Source: a virus. Taken from it: a stretch of 29,471 nucleotides of DNA. The DNA lies in IMG/VR virus record IMGVR_UViG_3300025699_000377, positions 1 to 29,471 of that record; one strand, written 5' to 3'. Below, piece after piece: positions 1 through 10,700 of this stretch. Every line of letters begins with the position of its first letter. The first letter of the stretch is position 1. The notes under the pieces are model-generated. The model worked only from the letters and a program-made list of their open reading frames with translations. It did no database searches and was not told where the DNA came from. The translations under genes were made by a program, and so were the position numbers.

Positions 1-308
1 CCTATAGTACCTTTGAGACCTTGAGAGCCTACAACGCCTTGATTACCTTGAACACCGGTAGCACCTATAGTACCTTGAGCACCTTGAGAGCCTACAACAC
101 CTTGATTACCTTGAACACCGGTAGCACCTATAGTACCTTGAGCACCTTGAGAGCCTACATCGCCTTGATTACCTTGAACACCGGTAGCACCTATAGTACC
201 TTGAGCACCTTGAGAGCCTACAACGCCTTGATTACCTGTGACACCCGTAGCACCTATAGTACCTTGAGCACCTTGAGAGCCTACATCGCCTTGAGAGCCT
301 ATAACACC
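1..308 (-). repeat. Collagen-like Gly-X-Y repeat tract in the J-like gene (63-bp unit)
   Basis: Read on the minus strand in the J frame, this stretch encodes at least 34 consecutive Gly-X-Y triplets. They are organised as a 21-residue (63-bp) unit, for example GNQGVVGSQGAQGTIGATG, repeated nearly identically about four and a half times. Variation is mostly limited to VV/DV and VQ/VT positions. The tract runs off the window edge, so total copy number is unknown. Such tracts form collagen triple helices in other phage fibres, so a trimeric rod at the end of the tip is likely. The plus-strand open frame here is only the antisense of the repeat. Confidence 0.95.
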
Positions 309-3300
309 TTCAACAGATTTACTAAATGTTTGCTCTTTTGTAAAATTAACCAGACCTTCCACATCTATTAAAAATTCTATGCTCGCCTCTAGGGGCACAT
401 CTGACATGCTTGATGCCGAATCTACAGTAGCAGTAGTACCCTCATGTGTAATAGTTCCCGCTACAATATTATTTACGGCATTAACAGTAACATTAAACTG
501 ACCTGAACCTGGAGTTCCTGATGTTGCCGATAAAATATTAGACCCTTTACTAACTTTAATAATAGTACCTGTATTGCTGTAAGAAGTTACAGGATACTCA
601 ATAGGACTAACGCTGGTGTTTCTGCCAGAAGATACACTAACCGCCTCATTAGTAAAGTTTACTACATAACCATCATCCCCTTTTGTTTGTACATAGATAT
701 CCGCTGAGTAAACACTACCCGACCTACTTATTTCCGCGAGAATAACGTCTTTTGATATGTCTGGCACAAAAGTTTGTTTAAAACCATAAACCCCGCTTTG
801 GGTACGTAGAAAAGGAAACTTTACTGTCATGCCGGTGTTGCTGAAAATTTCTACAATTTCTCTATATTCAGAAGAGGCTACTTCTGTACCAGCAGCAGAT
901 CCGGAAGAAACTTTAATAAAATCACCTACAGAGAAATCCGTTGTGAACGAAGTTCCTGAGCCTGTGATAATATCAGAGCCAAAGAATGTTTCAACTGTAC
1001 CAGAGATAGCAGTAAGCCCATTATTAGAAGCACCCAATTCTTTTACATAAGTAGTTCTAGTAATGTTGGAGCTAGGGTCTTCGGCTATATTATCAATATG
1101 TAGTTGAATTGCTTTCCAAGGATCTCCACCACTTTCAGCGGAAGAAGCATCATATAATAAATACGCAACTCCCCCATCTGCTAAAGAAATAAAACTCTGT
1201 TGATTAAATAAAGGACTACCAGCAGTAGAAAAGTAGTCGATACCTGAAGGAGGAGAATAGCTATAAATAGCATTTTCCAACACCACTAATGCAGTAGAGG
1301 AGTTGAAGGAAATCGGGGATGTAATAAATCCACCTTTTGATAGCCTGCTAAGCTTACTTACTTGAGGGGGAGCTGTAAATATAGTTCTAGTAACTGAAGT
1401 AGTGACAGAATTAGTAGAGGGTTCCGAGTCACTTTTCGTTATAATACCTACTGTATAAGTTCCCGCAGAAACGTTATCAATTTCTAGTACGTTACTCGAT
1501 GCAGGAACAAATACCCTAGCTGTATCGTCCGCATATATAGAATTATTAGTAGTAGTTAAATTATGTACTACCTCATACCCTTTTAAGAATCTGTAAGGTC
1601 TAGTACTTACTAACCCGTTTGAGTCTGTATAAGATTCTACGGCGGGAGTCCAACTAATTCTGGCTTTCGTAGCGGTACCCGAAGCTTCCTCTGAAGAAGA
1701 ACCATCAGTTACTAACTCTATAGAAATACTGGCTACAGCAGGAGGAGGGGAATTTCTTCCTGCTTCGGATACATAAGTAGTCGTATAAACAGGAGAGTCT
1801 ATATCTATCTCATCGAATTTCTCTCTAGTATACTGCGTGGCGGCGATAGAATACTTAAACCCGTCTTCTTCCGTGATACCAGCTATTCTAAATTCTCTAA
1901 TCTCCGGAGAGTTGACATCGTCTACTCTGCTAATAGCCCAAATAGTGTCTTGGGCGGGAGCAGTTGAAAAGGCTCCCAAAACAGAAATCGTAGAAGCAGA
2001 AGTGGTAGAATTAGTGATTTCTTTTACTTCTACCCTTGAATTTTTATTATACTGTACTAATACAGGATTGCCAGAGTCATCGAGTAAGTTTATTCCTTGT
2101 TCTTCAGATATTAATGGGTTCTCATCCTTATCCTCTAGAAGTACCTCTCCTCTGTTATACGTTTGTTCATTTATTACCGCAGACTCTTGCTGTAAGAAAA
2201 AGGAAGGCTCTGTAAAAATTAAGTATAAATTACACCCCGTCCCTAGAGTACCAGACCCAGGAAAATCTACGGTTCTATCCAATACTATAGAAGTAGTAGT
2301 AGACCCAGTGGATAATCTACCACTAGCTTCAAAGTCTACGGACTGCCTATCCTGTATATTTATAACGTCCCCTGGACGTAAAAATGAAGCATTCATAGAC
2401 GTTGTAAAACTAACAATTTCTGTTTCTGTAGTATCTGTTGCTAAGTGCCATGCAGCAAGTCTTCTTGCCTGCCCTTCTGAAGTACAACCAAAAGCTACTA
2501 CGTCTTTGGACACAATCCTACCCTGAGAAATCATGTTGGCAGTGTCATCTACAGTAATTGTTGTTTGAGCATAAAATTGATCAGGGTCTGTCCAAGTTGC
2601 ATTAACCTGATTAGTTCTTGCTCTTTGTCCCGTGTAGGAATAGTTAAACAATCCATCTTCTACGTTACCTTGAGTAAAAGTATACACAGGTTCTTTCGGT
2701 TTATCTTGAATAGCGGTTATTTTTCCGTCAATCCAAAACATCATAGATCTAAAAGTACTCGCAAGGTCTTTTAATACTTTGTAGCTTTCTTCTTGAGAAT
2801 TTAAATATACATTACAAGCAAATCGAGGTTCTAGTCCTCCTTTCCCGTCAGGAACTACTTCATCACAATATCTAGCAATTTGATACAAAGAGTAAATATC
2901 TATATCACTATCTTGAATAAAGTCTCCAAGACCATATTCTTTATTGGTAAGAATATCATAAAATACCCAAGCAGGATTATTAGTATAAACTAATTCTTGA
3001 CGGAACCCTCCTGTCCAAGGTTGATAGGCAGATTCTAATACCCCGGTACTAATGTTTCTAGTATATTCTGCTTGATAAGTACCGAGCTCTTCTCTAGTAA
3101 AATAGTTATTCGGAATTCTTATTTTCTTTCCGCGTAAATGGTATGCCCTGCTAGGAGGCTGCTCGAAATCCTCTGCTGCAAAACCTACAACTGCATAAGC
3201 ACTTCTCGGAAATGAAAATTTTTCTTCAATAATAGCCTCTACTAGTTTTAGTCTAGCAGAGGAGATAAAACTATTATTAGCGTAAGTATAATCTCTTACA

Positions 3301-4712
3301 TTGTCTGGGCTAATTCTTCTTACTTCTATCTGCCAATCATGTAAAGGTTGTAAATCTTTTAGACTTATAGAAAATTCAGATACAAATGCAGTATTTTGAC
3401 CCTTCTTCTGTATGAGTGCTCTACCGCTCTCTCCTGAAGGAGTGCCGTTCGAAGTAGTGCTTCCTTGTCCTCGGTATCTAGCATCCTTACTTCGCATGTA
3501 GAAATCTTTGTACTGATCAAATTTATCGTAGCTGTCGGAGGTTTCACCGTCGCCTAAATTCCAGAAATGTAGTTGCCCAGACTTTAAAGAATCTATAAAC
3601 TCAGAACCACCATAATCATTACCCCACACAAGTCGTTTAGTAAAACTAGCTTGATTAGGAGAAGTTTTGTACTGTAAAATAATTTGGAATTCTGCATGAG
3701 CGTACCTAGACTCTCCAGTGCCGCCAATTAATTGTAGGCCAGCAGGAAACTCAATTTGAACTTTTAGTTCGTCAATCTCTTCTTTAGAGTTTTGTCCGAA
3801 GGAAAATGCTGAAGACTGTACTATAGTAGCAGAAGCTGTGCCTCCTACCCCGTTACCATACCAGGTTAAATCTTGATTAGATCCCAGAATATAAGAAGCT
3901 GAAGGAATTCCGTATAACTCATTATAGGGGAGTTGATTTAAACTACCCCGCTTTAAATGAGCAAAAGAATTTTTATAAGTTAAGTTACCTGTTCCTGTAG
4001 TCGTAGAAACTATTGAATAGGAAAGTATTGCGTTAGCGTTAGTGACATTAGTCTCTACAGCCGAGTCAAGAGTCGCGGAATTTTCATCTGTTATAGAGGA
4101 GAGTCTAGAGACTTCATCTATAGAAACAGCTGTTCCTGAACTAACAGTTGTTTCTATTGAAGGGTAGATAGAGGCTTTTTCTTCGTTGGTGCCGAAAAAA
4201 GAAGTAATAACACCTCTATACTCTTCACCGTCGGGACCTGCTCCAGGTATCCTAATAGTGTATTTTACATTATCATTTATATTTGCAGGGCTTAAATTTT
4301 GAAAATCTTTAGTATGTTTTTCCTGAAAAAAGTTATTAGTAGCTACAGATATTTCTTGCTGCCCTTTTTCGGCAGAGGCAGAGAGAGTAGTAGAGCGTCC
4401 GGCCCCCTTTATTTGAATATACCTAACTCCGTTTGATAAATTTACGTTAGAAAACAACCCTGCAGCGTTAGTTACCGCAGTGCCGGAAACTGACAGTTTA
4501 CCCGCTCTAGACTGTATATTTTGAAAGGTTTGAGTATCTACTAAAGATACTCCATTAAAATATACGGAGGATAAACCGGCCACTAAACCTTCTATCTCTC
4601 CTTCAGCAATTAGATCCGTTATAGACCCGTATTGATTCTCGGTATCTCTTCTGGTTCCTGCAGCAGAGCCGTTGACGCCGTTAGGCCCACCTCCGATATT
4701 TCCATTTATCAT
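1..4712 (-). CDS. J: Tail tip attachment protein, lambda J-like (3' end cut by window edge)
   Basis: This is the central tail-tip protein that closes the tail and contacts the host receptor. The ATG at 4712-4710 has an AAAGGGA Shine-Dalgarno about 7 nt upstream and lies 11 nt after the I-like gene. The frame stays open to the left edge, giving more than 1,560 residues; I checked it in the N-terminal, middle and C-terminal parts. The N-terminus has the J-family signature DLIAEGEIEGLV (residues 33-44) followed by an SVYFNG stretch. A fibronectin-III-like beta segment lies near residues 990-1115. From about residue 1469 the protein becomes an unbroken collagen-like Gly-X-Y tract, which lambda J lacks. 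The M-L-K-I-J gene order supports the call. The true C-terminus lies outside the window. Confidence 0.93.
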   Translation of the reverse strand, partial: MINGNIGGGPNGVNGSAAGTRRDTENQYGSITDLIAEGEIEGLVAGLSSVYFNGVSLVDTQTFQNIQSRAGKLSVSGTAVTNAAGLFSNVNLSNGVRYIQIKGAGRSTTLSASAEKGQQEISVATNNFFQEKHTKDFQNLSPANINDNVKYTIRIPGAGPDGEEYRGVITSFFGTNEEKASIYPSIETTVSSGTAVSIDEVSRLSSITDENSATLDSAVETNVTNANAILSYSIVSTTTGTGNLTYKNSFAHLKRGSLNQLPYNELYGIPSASYILGSNQDLTWYGNGVGGTASATIVQSSAFSFGQNSKEEIDELKVQIEFPAGLQLIGGTGESRYAHAEFQIILQYKTSPNQASFTKRLVWGNDYGGSEFIDSLKSGQLHFWNLGDGETSDSYDKFDQYKDFYMRSKDARYRGQGSTTSNGTPSGESGRALIQKKGQNTAFVSEFSISLKDLQPLHDWQIEVRRISPDNVRDYTYANNSFISSARLKLVEAIIEEKFSFPRSAYAVVGFAAEDFEQPPSRAYHLRGKKIRIPNNYFTREELGTYQAEYTRNISTGVLESAYQPWTGGFRQELVYTNNPAWVFYDILTNKEYGLGDFIQDSDIDIYSLYQIARYCDEVVPDGKGGLEPRFACNVYLNSQEESYKVLKDLASTFRSMMFWIDGKITAIQDKPKEPVYTFTQGNVEDGLFNYSYTGQRARTNQVNATWTDPDQFYAQTTITVDDTANMISQGRIVSKDVVAFGCTSEGQARRLAAWHLATDTTETEIVSFTTSMNASFLRPGDVINIQDRQSVDFEASGRLSTGSTTTSIVLDRTVDFPGSGTLGTGCNLYLIFTEPSFFLQQESAVINEQTYNRGEVLLEDKDENPLISEEQGINLLDDSGNPVLVQYNKNSRVEVKEITNSTTSASTISVLGAFSTAPAQDTIWAISRVDDVNSPEIREFRIAGITEEDGFKYSIAATQYTREKFDEIDIDSPVYTTTYVSEAGRNSPPPAVASISIELVTDGSSSEEASGTATKARISWTPAVESYTDSNGLVSTRPYRFLKGYEVVHNLTTTNNSIYADDTARVFVPASSNVLEIDNVSAGTYTVGIITKSDSEPSTNSVTTSVTRTIFTAPPQVSKLSRLSKGGFITSPISFNSSTALVVLENAIYSYSPPSGIDYFSTAGSPLFNQQSFISLADGGVAYLLYDASSAESGGDPWKAIQLHIDNIAEDPSSNITRTTYVKELGASNNGLTAISGTVETFFGSDIITGSGTSFTTDFSVGDFIKVSSGSAAGTEVASSEYREIVEIFSNTGMTVKFPFLRTQSGVYGFKQTFVPDISKDVILAEISRSGSVYSADIYVQTKGDDGYVVNFTNEAVSVSSGRNTSVSPIEYPVTSYSNTGTIIKVSKGSNILSATSGTPGSGQFNVTVNAVNNIVAGTITHEGTTATVDSASSMSDVPLEASIEFLIDVEGLVNFTKEQTFSKSVEGVIGSQGDVGSQGAQGTIGATGVTGNQGVVGSQGAQGTIGATGVQGNQGDVGSQGAQGTIGATGVQGNQGVVGSQGAQGTIGATGVQGNQGVVGSQGLKGTI

Positions 4713-4723
4713 CTTTTTTCCCT

Positions 4724-5488
4724 TTAACTATAAATAGCGTCTATATCGCTCAGGTTTATGAAATCTTTTATTGCATCAAGCCAAACTAGGTTGTTTCCAT
4801 TGACATCTGTATATACTTGCCCTTCTGTACCTGGGGTTCCTCCTAGTGCCTCGAAGTTTCTAAAAGAAGATCTAAAAGGAGAATTAGAGTAAAAAGAACT
4901 GATAGGCATTCCACCTACTATCAATTCTCCATATAGAATGGGTACGGGTAATCCCTGCTTACCATTATTGCTAGGACCACTAAAGAGATAACTATCATTT
5001 TTATCACCATCGCTTTCAGGTCCTGGGGCGAGAAGTTGAGTAATACCTGCCATACCTAAATTTATAGCTATTGAATACCCTACGTACGAAACAACTTTGG
5101 CTGCTGTTGCGTACGTAGCCGCATTACCCCCGAAGGTACTGGCCAAGGCCGCCGACGACGTTAAGGCTCCTGCAGTATAAAAAGTTAATACAGCTATAGC
5201 TATAGCAGACAATATTTTTCCTCCAGCACTTTTAGAACCTGAAGGCACTTCTGTAATAATAATATCTTCATCGTTTAAAGAAAGAAGAAGCTCTTCTGGA
5301 TTTTCTAAAAATTCAGAACCTCTTTGTATCTCAAAACCTACGTCAGCTTCTACTGCATCAGTTAAGTATTTTCTAAACCCAGGAGTTTGGCACTCTATGA
5401 GTTTAAAGATACTTGCTATATCCTTACACTCCGTTGTCCATTTTTCTCCGAACTGAGATAGACCCCCATTTAAATAAACTGTTTGCAT
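4724..5488 (-). CDS. I: Tail tip assembly protein, lambda I-like
   Basis: This protein of about 254 residues sits between the K-like and J-like genes, where phage lambda has gene I, whose product is needed for tail-tip assembly. The N-terminal half carries the ubiquitin-like start MQTVYLNGGLSQFG. Next comes a hydrophobic Ala/Gly-rich stretch at about residues 95-140 (AIAIAVLTFYTAGALTSSAA), then a Gly/Ser/Asn-rich segment with NGKQGLPVPILYGEL. All three match the lambda I family. I prefer the ATG at 5488 over the upstream in-frame TTG at 5518, because ATG is the stronger codon and this start reduces overlap with K to 19 bp. The Shine-Dalgarno is weak, so translation is probably coupled to K. 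Confidence 0.85.
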   Translation of the reverse strand: MQTVYLNGGLSQFGEKWTTECKDIASIFKLIECQTPGFRKYLTDAVEADVGFEIQRGSEFLENPEELLLSLNDEDIIITEVPSGSKSAGGKILSAIAIAVLTFYTAGALTSSAALASTFGGNAATYATAAKVVSYVGYSIAINLGMAGITQLLAPGPESDGDKNDSYLFSGPSNNGKQGLPVPILYGELIVGGMPISSFYSNSPFRSSFRNFEALGGTPGTEGQVYTDVNGNNLVWLDAIKDFINLSDIDAIYS

Positions 5489-6171
5489 CTTACGTATCTC
5501 ACTATATGCTGACCCCAACCGGAGTGTATGGATTCTCTACATGAAAGCCTATTTACTGCATGGTGAAGAAATAAATCTTCCCCTAAATAAACCCCGCAAT
5601 GATTTGGGACATTACAAAACACGCTAAAAATAATTCCATCGTGCTCCTGCGGTTTTTCTACTTCTACAAATCCAAAGTTCTGGAATAAGTCATCAAAGTA
5701 GTTTAATCCTTTATCCCACCAATCATCTTCAAATAGTATTGTTGGTAGTGTTAAATCTAATTCTTGTTTATAATAATCTCTTACTAGAGAATAGCAATCG
5801 CTCTGTCCAAACTCATAATCTCTACCAAGTAATTTATTTCTTACATTTTTTGGTGTATACTCATATTTTTCCATGCTAGGTAAAGAGTAAATAATATATG
5901 GTATACCTAAAAAGTCACTCGTCTTTATATCGCTTTCGCTAGGCTCACAGCTTACATCCGGATGGCTATGTACTATTGCATGTATATCACCGAGTAAACT
6001 TGCTCTTATATAATCTTTTGCGGATATTACAAAGTCTTCTTCTGGCTTTACTGCAGTGTTTTCACAAGCCATCCATACTATCTTGCCCCGTTTATTTATT
6101 AGTATCCCGCAACCTTCTTCTGGATAAACACTAATTAGATGCTCTAATATTTCTTTATCTTTGTTTAGCAC
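5470..6171 (-). CDS. K: Tail tip protein, lambda K-like, with JAMM peptidase and NlpC/P60 domains
   Basis: This 233-residue two-domain tail-tip hydrolase matches lambda K. The N-terminal Mov34/JAB domain has a complete JAMM zinc site: Glu18/19 (PEEGCG), His68-x-His70, then Ser78-x2-Asp81. The C-terminal NlpC/P60-type domain has a candidate catalytic Cys126 (QSDCYSLVRDYY), with His191 (HCGVYLG) and His203/204 as possible partners. In this family the NlpC/P60 domain may cleave peptidoglycan during entry. The start chosen is GTG at 6171 because a GGAGG Shine-Dalgarno lies 8 nt upstream. An in-frame TTG at 6186 would add five residues but overlaps that site. It overlaps L by 17 bp and I by 19 bp. 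Confidence 0.9.
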   Translation of the reverse strand: MLNKDKEILEHLISVYPEEGCGILINKRGKIVWMACENTAVKPEEDFVISAKDYIRASLLGDIHAIVHSHPDVSCEPSESDIKTSDFLGIPYIIYSLPSMEKYEYTPKNVRNKLLGRDYEFGQSDCYSLVRDYYKQELDLTLPTILFEDDWWDKGLNYFDDLFQNFGFVEVEKPQEHDGIIFSVFCNVPNHCGVYLGEDLFLHHAVNRLSCRESIHSGWGQHIVRYVRCKQFI

Positions 6172-7339
6172 CCGGGAATCCTCCAAAAGGTAAAGGTTGT
6201 TTAGTCTTATCTACAGCCACTCCGCCAGTAATAGTTGAGTGTATCTTTGATTGAAACCTTAAAGAGCAGGAAGTTACTTTCTTACCACAAATATCTCCAG
6301 AAGTCCAGTAAGCTCCTTCTATAAAACTAAACGCATTCGGTGAGATAGTAGTATTTGCTGTTGCGTATCTTTTTGCTCTCCATAGAGCGCCAGCAGTCGA
6401 TAGTATATAAGTGTTATGCCCCACTTGCCTGTAGGTATACGCTGGATTAGTAGTTCCGAAAGATACTTCGGTAGTGTATACCCTAACTCTTCTCCAGTAA
6501 AATTTATCAGAATCAGAAGGCTGAGTAGGGTTGGAAGCTTGGTCTCTTACTGCCTGCCAATAATTAGTTGCTGCAACAGAGGTAGTACTTCCATCTTGAT
6601 TAACTCTATCTATGTTAGTAGAAGTACTGTAATAAGCACCTTTTGTAACACTAGATCCTACAGTAGAGAAAGATATTGTTATTGGAACTATATACTCATC
6701 ATATTCATTCATATATATAGCATCTCCCCCTGCAGTAGTACCTTCACCCAAAGTTTCGGACTTCCAAGTGCAGCCTCCGCGAGGAGAAGAATTATTCACC
6801 CCTTTATACTTCCAAGGGCAAGCTCCTCCTACTACGATTCTTCTAGGTAACATAATTCCTGCTAAATCAAAAGGTGCCGCCAGTTCAAAAGTTGCTGATA
6901 TAATAGTTTTAGACTTTAACCTATCAATAACATATACTATTTTTGGGAATTCTACGGGAGGATTACCTGCGCCGGAATCGTTAGACTCTCCCACTAAGTA
7001 TTTTTTAAGAGTAGTTCTTCTAGTAAGTCTTTTTCCTATAAGGTCTTGAAAGTCTAAGCCTCCGATAGCATCTTTAAATACGCTTTCAATATTTGCTACT
7101 GTTATCTCGGGACGAGAATAGGCTCCGTCGCTAGAGATATCAAATCCATCAGCTTCAAGGGGCAGAGCTTCATAAGTTTGAACGGCTCCTGCAGAATCTC
7201 GAAACTGTAGTTCTGTTAAGTCATCGTCTAAACCGGCGAAGAAGTGGGCAAAACTACCTGAAGAATACTCTAGATCGTAGAGTACCACCAGTTCCGAACC
7301 AGGATCTTGTAGTTGTACTGTTTTTATGATGTCGCTCAT
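6155..7339 (-). CDS. L: Minor tail protein L-like, iron-sulfur tail-tip protein with inserted domain
   Basis: This is a tail-tip hub protein between M and K, as in lambda. Lambda gpL binds a [4Fe-4S] cluster through conserved C-terminal cysteines. Here exactly four such cysteines are visible: C174 (GGACPWKYKG), C190 (GGCTWKS), C351 (GDICGKK) and C358 (SCSLRF). At 394 residues it is much longer than lambda gpL (about 230). The extra length is mainly between C190 and C351, about 160 residues rich in Thr, Ser, Tyr and Asn that look like an inserted beta domain. The ATG at 7339 overlaps the M stop as ATGA, implying translational coupling. The family call rests on context and the Cys pattern. Confidence 0.87.
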   Translation of the reverse strand: MSDIIKTVQLQDPGSELVVLYDLEYSSGSFAHFFAGLDDDLTELQFRDSAGAVQTYEALPLEADGFDISSDGAYSRPEITVANIESVFKDAIGGLDFQDLIGKRLTRRTTLKKYLVGESNDSGAGNPPVEFPKIVYVIDRLKSKTIISATFELAAPFDLAGIMLPRRIVVGGACPWKYKGVNNSSPRGGCTWKSETLGEGTTAGGDAIYMNEYDEYIVPITISFSTVGSSVTKGAYYSTSTNIDRVNQDGSTTSVAATNYWQAVRDQASNPTQPSDSDKFYWRRVRVYTTEVSFGTTNPAYTYRQVGHNTYILSTAGALWRAKRYATANTTISPNAFSFIEGAYWTSGDICGKKVTSCSLRFQSKIHSTITGGVAVDKTKQPLPFGGFPGAKQR

Positions 7340-7713
7340 GCTTCATATACTCTTCTAAGTGTTGCGGTACAGGAACCAATATTTAAATTATAATATACTT
7401 GATTATAATCTTCGCAGACTACCTTCACGGTTGTTTCATCTCCAACACCGTCTGGGTCAGGAATAGTGAAATTAAAGGAAGTAGTACCTCCTTTAGAGTC
7501 TAGAAAGTCTACAATATCATCTATTTCTTGTGTAGGGCGATTATTAAAAGATACGTTAAAATTTTGCATAAGAGTGTTGATACCCTCTTTTAATCTTTGT
7601 TCATATCCATCCCCAAAAGAAACTTTTAGTACTCTTGGTTTTGTTTTCTTCGAGAAATTTCTATCTGGAGTTACAAAGCCAGAGGCTCCTCCTACATTAA
7701 TACCAATTGTCAT
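7336..7713 (-). CDS. M: Minor tail protein M-like
   Basis: A 125-residue protein directly after the tape measure gene, the position of lambda gene M, whose product joins the tail tip to the tube. The sequence fits the family: RVLKVSFGDGYEQRLKEGIN in the first half, then a FNFTIPD segment and a short C-terminal beta part ending CTATLRRVYEA. The ATG overlaps the tape measure stop as TAATG and has GGAG seven nt upstream. Its stop overlaps the next ATG as ATGA, so it belongs to a tightly coupled series from tape measure to I. Confidence 0.88.
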   Translation of the reverse strand: MTIGINVGGASGFVTPDRNFSKKTKPRVLKVSFGDGYEQRLKEGINTLMQNFNVSFNNRPTQEIDDIVDFLDSKGGTTSFNFTIPDPDGVGDETTVKVVCEDYNQVYYNLNIGSCTATLRRVYEA

Positions 7714-10700
7714 TATGCTGCTCCATAGGGGCTAAGAATCCCGCCAGGACGTTTTTGACGTTGTAGCTCATCTTGAACCGCACCAGCAATGAGTTTACCC
7801 ATGTTGGCCCCCATTTGTCCATCACTATTAGACTCTGATTGTGAGTTGCCTTGCCCGTCCATAGACACGTTCACAGTAACATTGTTATTTTGTCCCATAC
7901 CGGAGCCCATATTCACTGGAATAGCTTTGCCATCTGGAAGAGGTACTACGGCTTCGTTCATTTTACCTTCACCTACAAGTCCGACAGTGGGCCGTTTTAC
8001 GATACCCCCATTAGCATATCCAGTAACTCCTCCAGGCATAATACCCCCAGCAGCGGCCCCGAAGATGCCTCCAATAATATCTCCCACATTAAATCCCCCT
8101 CCACCAAGTACAGACATAAGCAGAGATGGTAGATTATTAAGAGAGAAAGCTCCTTTTGAAAGCTCTTTGGAAGACTCCAGAGAGGTACTCATAGCTTCTT
8201 CGGTTCTTTCTGCTTGTATTCTATTTAGGTTCTCGATACTTGCTACAGATGCCGAAACGTCAGATGACCATTCTTGTACTATTTCTTCTCCGTTATCTCT
8301 GGTATACTTTTTCTCAGGCTTGCTATTCACACCCATCCCACCTATAACGCTTCCGAGACTACCTTTGGCGGCTATAGAGTTAGGACCGTCTGCATTTACG
8401 CCCATTCCCCCACCCATAGCAACAGGAAAGTTTACTACGTGAACGTAGACAGGATTATCCACAGTATTACCTCTATCAGAAGACTTTAAAGAAACAGAAG
8501 ATTTAGTCGCTGTTTCTAAAACCTTTGTAGAATTCAATCCATCTATATTTTCTACTTTTTTAACAAGAGCCGTTTCTTCTTGTAACTTCGTAGTACCAAA
8601 AGTTCCAGAGTTAGGATCTTTCTCAAAAGCTGCAAAGTTACTTTGGGCTTGAGAAAAAGCCTCTATTATTTTCTGTTTAACATCCTCTCCGCCAGACTGA
8701 AAAGTTTCTAGCAATTTTCTATTTCGTTTCTCTTCTTCGGTTTCCTTTTTTCCAAATACACTACCCATAATACTGTCGGTTATTTGTCCAGCTAATTCTT
8801 TCGCTGCAGTTTTTGCTGCAGTGCTTGCACTTTTAAGTATAGCGTCTTTAAAACTAGTCTCGTCCCCTATTAATAGGTCATAAATATTAGTTTCAAGACC
8901 AGTTTCTAGTCCATTTTTTAAAGCCATACCAAGTTTATAGGCCGATTCTTCTTGTTTTTTTATAGTCTCTAATTGTTTTTCTAATAATTCTATCTGTGCT
9001 TGTTCTAAACTTAAAGTATCTATCTGTCCTTTAGTTAATTTTTCTCCTTTAGCAGCTATGTTATCTAAGATTAGAGAAATACTTTGCTTTTTTCTAAGTA
9101 TATCATCTTCTAAATTTAGCTGAGTTTGTACTGATTTTTGCTGTATTAACTGTCTTTTACTTGAGTATAAAGATGCAGCTATAAATTGCTTTTCTCTAAT
9201 AATTTTATCCATAGCAATACGTTGTTCTAATTCTAGTCTTCTTTCTATAAGGTCATTTTTTATTAATTCATTAAGTAGAATTTTTCTTTCTTGAACCCCT
9301 ATATTGAGCAGGAGTTCTTCTCCTTTCTTTGTTAGCGCCACAAAATTTTGTTGACCTTTATTAATAGAAAAAATAGCCGTTTCTATAGTATCAAAATCAT
9401 CTATCAAATCTTTTAAAGGATTGCTAGGCACTAAATCGTTAAGAGTTTTGGTCATTCTAGGGCCTAAGTCCTCTAAAGATTTTTTATAGGAATCTACTTC
9501 ACTTGTTAACTCTTCGAAATTAGTTCTAGCTCTTAGTAAATCTTTAATCTGTTTACCGCTTAACTCCGTACCTCTATCTAGAGTATTATTAACTAGCTCT
9601 AGTTGTTCTCTGTATCTCTCTACCGAGTCTCCTTGCAACTCCGTAACAGTTATAGATTCCAGCCTTTGCTTTATGTATTCTTTCAGCGTGTCTATGTTTT
9701 TATTATCAGCAGCACCAGTATCAAAATATTCTGACCCAAAGGCTTCATTTAAGGCTTTTTGCGCTTTATCCGCTACAGCAGCGACATTAGCCGTACTAGT
9801 CGCTAGAAATTTTAATTCTTCATTATAATTCTTTAAAAGATCTTTCTCGTCAGTAATAGACAGAGATTTTACTAACTGACCTACAGCTGATAAAGTTTTT
9901 AAGCTAACAGAATAGTTATCATCTAAATCTGAGCCTAGAGCTCTCTGAGTTTTGGCGAAAGCTGTATATTCATCATTTAAACTCTCTACTTTCTCAAGAA
10001 GTTTCTTAACATCTTTCTCTACACTCCTAATACCTAAAAAGGAATTGATAAATCTTTTTACAGAGTCAGGAATAAACTCAAAAGCAAGAGTAAGAGCCCC
10101 TATGAAAGGTAAAAATCTTGAAATAGCAGCCCCAGTAAATTTTACTAGTTTAGAAGTCCATGATATAGCTGTAGAAGCAAAACTAACTGCCGCTAGTTTA
10201 ATTCTCGCATAAGCTGAAACCCAAAAATTAGATACTTGTTTAGCTGCTACAGCAGATTTTCCTGCTAAGATGGTTTGAGCAATCTCCATATCCTTAAAAG
10301 CATTAATAAACTTTCTTCTAACTTCTAAAGTTTGCCCAGCGAATTTACCTGTGCCTTCAGTAGCCTGCTTAATAGCAGTTTTTAAAGTTCTGCCTGCTAT
10401 ATTTCCTTCGTTCTTTAGCTTTTGAAGACCAATAAAAGGAATCTTATACTTTTCTCCCAGCTTAACTGCCGATTTTCCTGCATCGTCTAATAATAATTTT
10501 GCTGTTTCAGTATCTCCTTTTAAAGCTCCTAATTCTATAGCGTCTACTTTTAAATTTCTCTGTAGTTCTTTTACTGAATCGCCTATACCATCCAATCCTT
10601 GTATTGCCCCTGTAGAAAATTCTGAAATTTGTGGTATTATTAAATTAAGAAATCCTTTTAATAAAGGAGCCGCTAGCAATAAGGAAGCAAAAGGGTTCAT

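Noticed and set aside
21-371. Repetitive plus-strand frame with Thr/Leu repeats
   Set aside because: Antisense translation of the collagen-like repeat; the Gly-X-Y frame on the minus strand explains it.
1837-2526. 229-codon plus-strand open frame
   Set aside because: It lies antisense within the J-like gene, has low-complexity Ser/Thr/Val content typical of a shadow frame, and no Shine-Dalgarno.
3365-3547. 60-codon minus-strand frame
   Set aside because: Out of frame within the J-like gene; the J frame is open through this stretch.
7789-8442. 217-codon plus-strand open frame with many prolines
   Set aside because: Antisense of the Gly-rich C-terminal part of the tape measure gene; the Pro/Ile richness is a mirror of Gly/Asn codons.
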